The notes below the pieces were generated by a model, which was not told where the DNA came from, ran no database searches, and worked only from the letters and a program-made list of their open reading frames with translations. A stretch of 64,000 nt of DNA, taken from assembly GCF_004798865.1 (NCBI RefSeq), contig NW_025335941.1, forward strand, positions 12,380,874 to 12,444,873. The letters run 5' to 3'. Shown here piece after piece: positions 47,640-58,600 of the stretch (its first letter is position 1; the number at the start of each line of letters is the position of its first letter). A program made the translations under genes and the position numbers. The stretch comes from Varanus komodoensis (Eukaryota; Chordata; Lepidosauria; Squamata; Varanidae).

Positions 47640-49399
47640 ATTAAATGTTACAACATATAAGTTTATTATTATTCTTACTACTATAGTAATAATATTGAAT
47701 ACAAGTACTGTAGTTATTCAGTATCTCAACTTTTACACTGATTATCATTATGTTCTTGTGGATGCATACACAAGCTGCCCCACTAGGTTTTATAGAAGCT
47801 TCACATACTCTCACGTAACCCCCCTGCCCCCGCTACCTCCACTCAGGCAGTAGTTTCCTGTCTGCAACAGAACTTCTGCATCCATAAGAAATCTTTGGGC
47901 AGATATGTTCATCTTAACTAGCATTGCTGTGAAGACCATCAACCCCATGACTTATCAAAAAGCTTAGAGATGTAAGAAGATCTCAAAATACAAGTTTAAC
48001 ATTAATTATAACAACTGGAAAACTTTAAAGAACAGTACACAACTATTGGTCTTTCTTCAAGAAGGTTTAATAAAATTTGATTTTTTAAACCTCATACTGT
48101 ACATTTAAATTTACATCAACAGATAAAAAATAACTCATTACAAAGTTCATTTTCCAGTGAATTTTCTGCAGTAAAAATAGCTGCTACATCTCTTTCTCCT
48201 AACTGCTGAATAGGAGTCAGAATTCTTTCCAAAAATAGAATTCATATTTTTATCAGGATAATTCACTATGGGTGAAGGAAAGGGGTGGGGAATGGTCAGC
48301 TGAAAGAAAAATAGGGATTATATATAGATTGTTTTAAAAGGAACATGCATAGAAGAAATATTTCATCAATAAATATATTTCAACCAATATTAACATTTTC
48401 AATTTCATTTGGAGGACAAGTAAAACTGAACCTTGAGCCCTAGACTATGATTAAGTCACCTGAAAAAAATGCTCAGAGCATGTCTCCATGGATCATGCCT
48501 TTTGTAAAACAGCGGCATTGGCATATGCCTGTATTACACTATCTTAGAAACTTCCTGGCAGGAGAACAGTATGTAGGACTACTAAGAAGCAAAGTCCCAC
48601 TTCCAGAGGGACTTAATCTCAAAGGCCTGCAGTCTTAGTAGATCAAATACTTTCCAGAATGCTGTAGCTGCTGCTGTTCTAAAATGAAACATTCATTTTC
48701 TTCCTTTGTCAGATACATTAGCTTAAATTACAAGATACAATATCTATTAAATAGGAGCATTAAATTGCCAGAGTTGTATGAACATGCTCACACATATACA
48801 CGCACACACAAATATATCAACTTTGAAATGGTATTATTTTTGCCTTCTTGTGAGGAACCTCGGCCTTTGCTCTGTCTGGCTTTGAGGCTCCACTACTTGT
48901 GCATGATCAATGCACACATGAGATAATGCCCAATGCAACTTCACCCGCAGCACCTGTGCTCAGTAAAGGATACCTGGCCTCTTCACTTATCACCCTTGAC
49001 ATGTAACAGCTGCAAAGTTGTTATTTTAGGAGGGCTTTTGTGCCAGAAATTCCAATGGCTATCCACCTTTGGTATGGGTAACACCCTTAATTATATGGCA
49101 GTGTACATAATCGGACCATGAACCCTGGAGCACTTTTGTATCTTCAGGTGTCAGCTGGGGACTTTGCTGACCTCACTCAATGCTGTCAAAAGGATGGATA
49201 CAGGAACATCTGAAGTCACTGTGCCTGAAAATAAGGCCACTTTTCTTCATCTTCCCCCATTACAAAATCACTTCTTTAAGGTCTTTAGCAGTGCACCACT
49301 CCGAAACAGCCAGATGGTAAAACCAATGACTGATGCTGACGGGCCCAATTAACTGTTCATGTGTTCTTTCATTTCTGATGTTGCACAGGATCACAATAC
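47640..49399 (-). other. ETS2: ETS2 3' untranslated region
   Basis: The stretch after the stop codon is AT-rich, has no recognisable repeat, and runs to the only AATAAA on this strand within 1.8 kb, giving a 3' UTR of about 1.75 kb, similar to what I recall for mammalian ETS2. Several ATTTA pentamers occur on the minus strand (for example near 48108, 48722, 48746 and 48759), in keeping with an unstable early-response mRNA. An ATTAAA near 48066 could give a shorter form. The exact cleavage site is inferred. Confidence 0.7.
47662..47667 (-). terminator. ETS2: Polyadenylation signal AATAAA of ETS2
   Basis: Plus-strand TTTATT reads AATAAA on the minus strand (context AATAATAAACTT). It is the first canonical signal after the ETS2 stop. 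Cleavage would be expected about 10-30 bases further left. Confidence 0.6.
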
Positions 49400-49615
49400 T
49401 CAGTCCTCTGTGTCTGGTTGTACTCCTAGCATAGCATGAAGCTCCTCTGCTGTATAGCCCAACAGATTCTGTAGGTCACATACAAAACGGTATACGTAAC
49501 GTTTTCCTGAAGTCTTGTGAATGATGTTCTTGTCATAATAATAGCGCAGGCCACGGCTCAACTTCTCATAGTTCATTTTGGGCTTGTTTTTCCTTCTGCC
49601 CCATCGTCGTGCAAC
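49400..49615 (-). CDS. ETS2: ETS2 exon 10, terminal coding exon (C-terminal half of ETS domain)
   Basis: Encodes residues 408-478 and the TGA stop at 49402-49400. It starts [19 protein letters not shown] and carries the recognition helix with Arg428 and Arg431, the wing ([12 protein letters not shown]), and the autoinhibitory C-terminal helix ending GVQPDTED. Acceptor ttaag|GTTGCAC. The 3' UTR follows without interruption. Confidence 0.97.
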   Translation of the reverse strand, partial: VARRWGRRKNKPKMNYEKLSRGLRYYYDKNIIHKTSGKRYVYRFVCDLQNLLGYTAEELHAMLGVQPDTED

Positions 49616-52600
49616 CTTAAGTCAGAAAAGAAAAAGCCAGTTCATTATATACTGTTAAATAATATATATAAATAGTTAGCAATTGAGTCATTGCTATTGC
49701 TGCAAATGCCATGAGCTTGAATCAGTAGCTACTGCAGGAGAAAAGTTAACAGGGCTGACCAGGCACAAGTGTTAATAAAATGCTTGGTCCTAACAGGATT
49801 AATGACCTGCTAAGGCAAAGGTAGATGTTTTGTTTCCACCCTCTGAAATGTCAAGGGCTGCAATGACGAAATGCAAGTCACGCTAAACCACAAAACTTTA
49901 AAAAAGTAAGCATTTGTTCTGAAGCATTTTTATAAAGGACGCCTCTTGAATTATGAAGCACCCACTTGGTGCCAATTGAACTTTAAATCTATAATGTTTT
50001 CTTGGGTTGGGTTGGAGTTGTAGCTTAGTTTAGTGTATTTCCAGAATGGATCATGTTTTAATACACTTATGAACTCTTAAAATATAAGCCAGTGAGTGCC
50101 TGGATTTTTATATGCCATATTAATATGAGTGGTAAACATCAACTACATAAGCACAAGGCTTATGTAACTAAGGCTGAAATCATGTTATTACAAACATCGA
50201 GGGACCAAGTACAGGCTTTTGAACATAATACTTGAGAGCCCTCTGCCTTTCCTGGCAGCCTCATAGCAAGAATAGGCATGAAATAATTTTCATCCTTGAT
50301 AACTGACTACTAACCTCATCTGGATCAGCAAGTTTGAACTCCCATCCATCTCCAGTCCAGCTAATGAATGACTGACAAGATTTGTCCGTTAGAAGTTCCA
50401 AAAGGAATTGCCACAACTGTATAGGCCCACTGCCTGTAATAGCCAAGAGAAAGTTGTTAACAATCACATGCACACAATATACAAAAGAAAGTAGTTCTTA
50501 GGATGTTCATGTAAAGGATGTAATCATTTTTAAAATTTTCCCAGCTGAATGGTAAATCTGATACAAAAAAACAACCCTCTTTGATGATAGGAATTCCTTT
50601 CAGCAGATAAAACTTAAAATTCAAAACAATGGTCTGCAACACTCTTTCCTTTCCAAACAGCTAGTTACAATTCGCAGTACTGTAAGGTTCAGCTTTGAAA
50701 TCCACATAACTGAACTTCATCAGAAGCTAGGATTTCAGAAAGAACTTTCACTGGACAAGAAAGACTTGCTGCATTTTGGGGGGGGGGTGGCTTTGTTATG
50801 CACAGAATGAGCTGTGACACTGTGGTTTTAATTAACCCTAATTTTAGCAAGAATACAATATTTACATTCTGACCTAATTGGATGTGCTCCAGCTCTATCC
50901 AAGACAGACTTAATTTTGTTGTAACTTTTACCTGAACAGAAACACACCCACATGGGGCATTAGATAATCAGAGAAAGAAAAAGGCAGAAGGGGATGAGAA
51001 AATATTATACTTGCCTGTAAACCCTGCTAGAATTGCTGCTGGTATAACTGGTTTTCCTTGTTCTACAGGGTCACTCCTTTCTTGAATGTAGTCTTTAAAG
51101 GACATTGTGGGTTTGTTCAGACACAAGGACTGGCTGCAGTCCTCTTCAAAACTCTCATAAGATGGTACACGTTGAACATCCACTAAAGAAGACTGGCTGT
51201 TCCAAGACTGTAGCAATGAATCTGAGCTCTCATAACTTTCTGTGCCACTGTCACTTGAATCATGCTCCCTTGGTTTACCTGAAAGGGGGAGAAATGTCAT
51301 AAGCATGGGCTTAGTTGGGTTTTACATTCAGTTCTCTAACTGAAATGAACTAGATTTAAAAGTATTTATTTAAATACCACAGATACTTGGTGAAGCTGAA
51401 AAAACAAATTCAAAGTTCCTCATCTGTTTCCATTTCCCAACAGAATTAGATTTTACTAATTAGTTTACTCCTCCAAAAAAACCCCTAATTGTAAACTACA
51501 ATGAATGCATCACTGAGAATTCAATTCACTATAATTAAGATATATTTAAGATCTTTAATTTTGTCCACTTATGGTAAAAATATAAGACTAAATCCAAGAG
51601 TTTATTTAACAGTTCCATAGTTCACTGGAAAGTTTCTTCTTTATAATATGACATTTATACTCAAGTCATTGAAACCTTAACTGAAGGATGGTTGAGTTTT
51701 TAATATGTTGAAGCGGACTCAAGAGGTACTATAAATTCCGAGCTTAAAATAATGGTTTATGGCTCTGTCATAAGATGTGAAGTGAGTTACTCAACTCAGA
51801 AACAAGACACCTGGGTAGTTTAATACATAATTCTTTAAGCATGTGATGGTTGCTTTGATATGTTAGGGACATTTATATCTAGGTCATACCTACACTTTAG
51901 GCTGCATTATAAACTAATGAGGGAACATATGCATTTATATAGGAAAATGTAAATCTTACCAGAATTATCCACCAGCAAGTTCAGATTGTTTCTTGTGAAA
52001 TCCTGATTCATAGCACAGTAGTTCACATTGATTGTTTCTAACTGTGCTTTTGGAAACTGAAATTCTTGTTTTAGATTAACTAGATTTGGTCCAACTGATG
52101 TCTGACATAAGTCACCCAAATGGCTGGTTTTTGCATAGCTTAGAGTTTTCGGATAGCTGGGTACTTGAGCACAGTATTGTACTTGTTCAGTATTAATACC
52201 TGAAGAAGCAAAAGCACACTGGTTTTTATTTAATTCCTGTCACAGATTTTAGAAAAGTACCTGCCCACAAATAGAGCAATACATACATGGGCCTAAAAAT
52301 ATTTTACCAAAACTCTCTCTATTTTACCAGAACTCCTCCAGGGGGCCAAAACTTAAATACAATAGATTGAGTAAATCCCTTTGGCATCCATCTTCCCACC
52401 TGTTTTCTGGAGACTACCCAAAGCCTATACAACCAAACCATTTTACACAACCTTAAAAAAGCAAATCAGATGAAATACTGATGTAATATGGCACTATTTT
52501 CTGTTCTTATGAAGAAGTGTGATAAGGATTGCTGTCTTGCGATGAAGCTCTATGACTCTTACATTGGACTCCAGTCATGCCTCCTAGCTTCAAAAAATTG

Positions 52601-55600
52601 CTGCAGCTACTGTCTGAACATAAGCCATCACTAACTAAAAATATTTAAACCAGGAGCATTTCTTTCTATGGAACTGTTATCAGCACTTGTTAGTTGAGCA
52701 AATGTTGATTCATGTGCACTGATGGAATGCAAGGAATAATTAGCAATGCAGTTTTAAATGCTCTGGATGTATCTACTATTTAATTTGGAAACCAAATTTA
52801 ATTAATATGAACTAAAATGGGTTAAAATGGCATTGCTAATTATTCCTTACTTTCTATATCAGTGCACATGAATGAGCATTTGTTCAGCTAACAAGGTCTG
52901 ATAAGTCCCATACAAATCCTATGGTATGTGTAGAGTTGACACAGTGGGTGGTATCCAGTAGTGCACTGGCTCTAATGACCAAGCTAATGGAAGTCAATGC
53001 TAGTGCACTTGCTCCAGCAATGGTCAAAAGTGGCAGTTTATGCTTCTGCAAATGAATCAGGGCTTGTGCTGGAGCACTGTTGGACACTATGCAGTATGAC
53101 AGCATCTGACCATCACTGTAAAATTAAGATACACCTCTGCCATGTTACCCAACAAGCTGATCTATTAAAGTGACTCAAAAAACTCAAATCCAAAGTTAAA
53201 GGAATATAAAAGCAATTTTAAACACTGCTTAATTTGTGCCATGGATACATTTTCAAAAGGAAATTCAGTTTCTCCAATTGTCAATAACTAGTGTAATTCA
53301 CTGAATTCAAAGGCAATTCACCTAATGTATTGTTGCTGACCCAATGTGGAGATGAAGTGAGGTTGGAATTCTCCATATACTGTTCCTGGGGCTTCTCTTC
53401 ATTGTCTGAAAGTAGAATGAGACAGAAACAGTTACCTAAGAGCAAAATATCGTATCTCATTCATAAGTCATAAAACACGCATCCTGAATGTCGTATTGTC
53501 TATGTTGGCTGAATTATTTGCCCAAGCTTATATTATTGTTAATATACAGGAACCTAACTAGGTACAAACTGACTACAGTTAAGAATTTTTAAGTCCTGTT
53601 AGTTTCAAAAGGTGAGAAATTAATTTGTTTCAATTAAAGAAAATGTAAAATGTTTAACTATGGTTGGACTGAACCTCTTGATGAGTGGTAATATGAATAC
53701 ACTTAGGATTGGAATCCAGAGTTAGTCATACTTAGGTATAGGCTCTTGAAATATTTTTTATTTCAAACTAAGTCCAATTAACTTCAGAGAGTCCATTCTG
53801 ACTAAGTTAAGTTCCAATCCGTAGTTTCCTTCAAATAAAATAAATTCAGGATGTTCAGAATGTGATCTTATTTGCATCAAATATATAAGAAGTTAATGTG
53901 TCAAAAGCAACTGTTATTCTGTGGCTTTGGATAGTATTTAACAAAACAATTTAACACTTTCTTTTGAGATGTTACAGCAGGTCTGTTTTCTTTCAAATGT
54001 GTCACAATTTTAAATGGCCGTGTATTATTTTGGTTTGTCTCATTTACCTTTTAGCATCTGGTCTAAGTGTTCCCACAGAATATCACCCACATAATCAGGT
54101 GCCAGTTCCAAGAAGTGCTCCTTTCCAAGATTGCATAACTCTTGGCCATTCATGGCAAACCTTCCAAAGTTCACATTTCCCAAAGTAAATTCACTGGAAG
54201 CCCAGATAAGCCATTGACACACTTGATGCTGTGTCCATAGCCATGGATCTGCAGAAAAAGACAAACAAATTAACAATAAGCCAAAACACAGAAAATCTCG
54301 TTTTGGTATAATTTTGCTATTGGAATGAAACACAACCAACTTACTGCTTGGAATGCCCAATCTACGCTGCTCCTTTGTGAAGCCACTGAACGTTGCCTTT
54401 AAGGCCTGACTCATTACAGCCTTACTGCATGGAGTTAAGAGAGGCAATTCACAGCTGTTTGATTCTGCAAGGCAAAACAGTAGCAATGTTATGCATAATG
54501 AGAAGATGGGGACAAAATGTATTTTTATACTGTAGGAAAGGAAAAAGAGGGAGCAGATTAAAACCTATATAAGCTAGTCATATACATTTAGAGTAAACAA
54601 ATCTATGTACTAAACTGTTCACTTTACAGCAATAGTTGATGGTTTAGCTTCAGAAGGGGCACATAACATTTCAACCCCAAAACAATCTGAAAAGCAACAT
54701 CGGCCTGAATATAAATTTAAGTGATTGTTTTCTCTCTAGCTCTGATTTACTTCAGAAGAGGACTGCTGCCATTAATCATAATGATTTGAACTTTCTATAA
54801 GAAAAAGTATTGTAACTTTTTAAAAAAGTCACAAGTTTTTTTTTCCTGATTTATATCCTGCCTTTTTCCTACAAAGGGCTCAAGGCAGCTTACATCATTC
54901 TCCTCCTCCATCTTATCCCCACAACAACAACCCTGTGAGGTAGGTTGGGCTGAGAGTCTGTGACTGGCCCACAGTCACCCAGTTGGCTCCATGGCCGAGC
55001 GGGAACTTGAACCCGGATTGCCTGAGTCCCAGTCCCGTGCTCTTAACCACGACACCACACTGGCACTAACTTTTTCAGTTGTACAGCTCTACTATAGCAA
55101 GACTTGTTTAGCTGCAAGTGGGGCTCTGATGAACTACTGAGTAGTTTTGCCAGAAAGATTCATTTACTGTCAGTTCCTATTCTGAATTTGACATTAAAGG
55201 AGTAAAAAACTTTCATCTTGATAAGAATGCATTGTGCCTTCTGTCTTGATTCATTTCAGGCATAGGAACAAAAATGTATCCATGCTGCTGCTTTGCTTAG
55301 AATGACTTTTCTATTAATCAATCAATGTATGTATGTCTTCTCATTTCTCTACAGAGTAGCTTCCTCTGTTGAAAATAACACTGAGCCATGAGCATAAAAG
55401 AGAGCAGATGCTCACCTGAACACATGAGTAATGCCATGCTTAGGAAGAGGAACCTAAATAGTCATACTCTAACCACAGTTAAGCAACATTTAACTCTCTT
55501 GGAAAAATACTTGGAAAATGATCATGTCACTTCATCCCCACATTGGTAAATGCCTTTACATTAGATGAAATGCACTAGTTAATGACAGCTGGAAATGCTA

Positions 55601-58600
55601 CATTTCCTTTTGATGTCAATCGATCCCCAGTTTCATATCTGTGTGACATGAAAAATGCATCCATGACACAAATTAAAAATTCTATAGCAAGTGCCTTTAT
55701 ATTCATTTTACTTTCACTTCAGGTTTTTTGAGTTTGATAATGTCACCAGGAGCTTTTTGGCATTTTGGTTACATTCTACCAAAATAAACACTGCAAAAAT
55801 GATTTAAAACTATACATAAGCAGCTGCGTTGCTCTGATACCACTCCATTCACAAAGTATGGAAGGAGTTCTTTGTAGTTCATGTCCTCTCTAATCCCTCA
55901 TATAGGTGATCAGGGAGTCCAACCTCTTCTGAATAACCACTACAATTAAGTAGCATGACAGAACTGCTACATTTATTAAAAAAAAGGAATATTTACCATA
56001 AGAAATAGAATCAAGGCCTGTTGGCACTTCCTGGACTGTCTGATCTTCATTTAATGAGGGGAAGTATCCCATAAGTAAAGAGTTTCCACCTTCAAAGCTA
56101 TCAAATGCAGGCTGCCTCTGAAAAACAAGAAGGAAGTTCATTGTAAGTATTTTATTACACCACAGCAACTTTAATATCTTGTGACAGCACTAATGTAATA
56201 TTCTGAATTAAGCCATAACTCCAAGTTAGCATAGGGGCTGCCCTACTTAAGGATTGGGAAAGTGAGCACAGCACACTCAAAGCGCTTTTCAGGAAACACA
56301 TTCTATAGTTAGGAGTGGTTTCTAGGGTTTTTTTCCCATTATAACCACTAGCTACCTGCAAAGGACTGATGTTTCTCTTGGATGTTTCTCTGGAGGTTTA
56401 TGAAAGCCTCCAGCTCAGGTACAAATCTGGGAATTCAAAAAGCTTATTCATGTACAAATCATTATGACTTGCAGTACATCTATGTAGCTTTTTAAAATTA
56501 GAGCTGAAATTCTATACCCATTTACTCGTGACTAGGTTCCATTAAAGTCATTGGGATTACCTTCTGGTGGACAGTTATAGGATTATGTTGAACCATAACT
56601 TTTGGTAATATATAGAGACTTGCACTATGAAGAGCTGAGAAGGGGAACCACATTGAATGTATGTAAATACGTAAAGTTGCAAATATTTTTAAATAGGTTA
56701 AAAGCTGTTTATCAGACTATACTATAAGTAGGCATATGCAATAAAAATCTTACTGCACATTTTTGCACTGTCAATTGTAATAGTGGGGGCTGTTTTGTTT
56801 TACAATCAGTCACCGATATACAGTGCGATCCTGTTCATCTTTATTCAGAGGGTTAGGGTTAATGTGTGTGCTTGTGTGTGTATAAAAACACCCACACCTG
56901 CTTGAAAAACAGAAGTCAAATGCACACAAAATAATAACACGTTATTATCATCTTGAAAGAAGCCTGGAGAAAAGTCTTGGTTACATTCCATTTCTGGTAT
57001 TCTCTTCACTAAACAAGCAATGCCATTTATTAAAATCTTATTCACACGAAGAAAATTTGTTCTTTTTTGACACATTAAGAGGTACTTGCAAGAACAATGA
57101 GTTTGACTTTTCTCCTTTTTGGAGTTGTGCAACCCTAGACTCAGATTTATACCCCACTGGGTTCAACAGAAATTACTCCCATGTAAGTGTTTACAGAGTG
57201 GCAGCTTTATTTCCCTTTTCTCATTTACAACACATTTTCAGCAAGACAGGAGCATCTGCAGAAATTCTGCTAGCAATTTAACTCATTTTCTAATGAGTTG
57301 CTTCTGATTTCGCCCTATATTTCAAGAAAGCATGTCCCAGGATGAAAAGACTGATACAAGTTGCTGCACGGCAAAGCCCATAAGTGTGACTGCACAGAGA
57401 CCATGAAGAAGAACATTTTAAAAGATTTACAGTGATCCTTTTCATATTTAGACAGAGAAATCCTGAGTGGCCACGATATGCTGAGAGTTGGAGGTTATTT
57501 ATCTGTCTAAACTTGTGTAGGATACACCCTTATAGTCCGTAAGAAAAAAATGGTTCATATACTCATTACCAGTAACAAAATTTAAGAACTCCCCTGAACA
57601 ATTTGTTGTATACATGAGTAATGAAGCAGCTGTCTAGTCTTCTAACAGCATAAATTCTTTCACTGTTAATAGATAAAGGATTTGAGTCATCACCAATACC
57701 TAAGGGAAAGGCCAAGTACTTTCAACATAATCTGGAAACTCCTGTGTTTTGTGTAAATAGATGACCCTTATTCTGAGTCACTGGAAAAAATGCAGCCTTA
57801 TAAGAATGAGTAAAAGGCACGCTTTACTTTAAACATTATTCTGCATTTTTTAAACATGAAACTAAACAGAACAGCAAACATTTCTAAAGCTTGTATGGAT
57901 TAAAGCCTACTGTCACATGAGCAATAACATTTCCATGCCAGAGTTACTACAGAATAGTGGAAAATAGTACTCATTCACAAATCCAGAAGGACTGGGAACA
58001 ACTCTACAATAGTGGAACTGTGCCCTGAAGGCTGGTATGATTCAACCATTATGCCTCTAATAGTCTTTGCTACTGGCCAGGCCTACCAGCAAAGAACACA
58101 ACCCAGGTTTAGTAAGCTTTGATTTCAATGTTTAGATTAATATGATTTGCTTGTGAATAGGTATCCAGTCCAGCAGGGGAAGAAATAGGGGCGAGAATTG
58201 CCCCTGTTCTTCTCCTGCCCTGCAAAAGACACAGATGGACAATTTTGGCTGTGTGGGTCTTTTTAGTTGTGCTTACAAGGAAGAGGGGCTAAGGGACTAT
58301 ATGGATTCCCTGTGTCCTGGTAGGGCCTTACTGCTCCCCTCCTGCACCCTTGGAATGCCCTTCCCAGATTCAGGTCTGAATTTGCATTTCCAACTTTGGA
58401 GCCACAGCTGGTGCAGAAAGAGCCCTCTGGCCATGAAGGCAGAGGGAGGTTACTGTAAGCCAGGAGTCCCAGTTCTGACCCCAAAACACATTGCCAAGCT
58501 CGGAGCTGGGGCTCTGGCTCATGCTACAGTGACCAAAGTGCCCTTATTCTTTTATTAAGTTATATACTAAAATTGCACTACAAACTTATTTGTAGTGCTA

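Noticed and set aside
56846-56864. Telomere-like GGGTTAGGGTTA motif
   Set aside because: Fewer than three units; far too short for an interstitial telomeric repeat.
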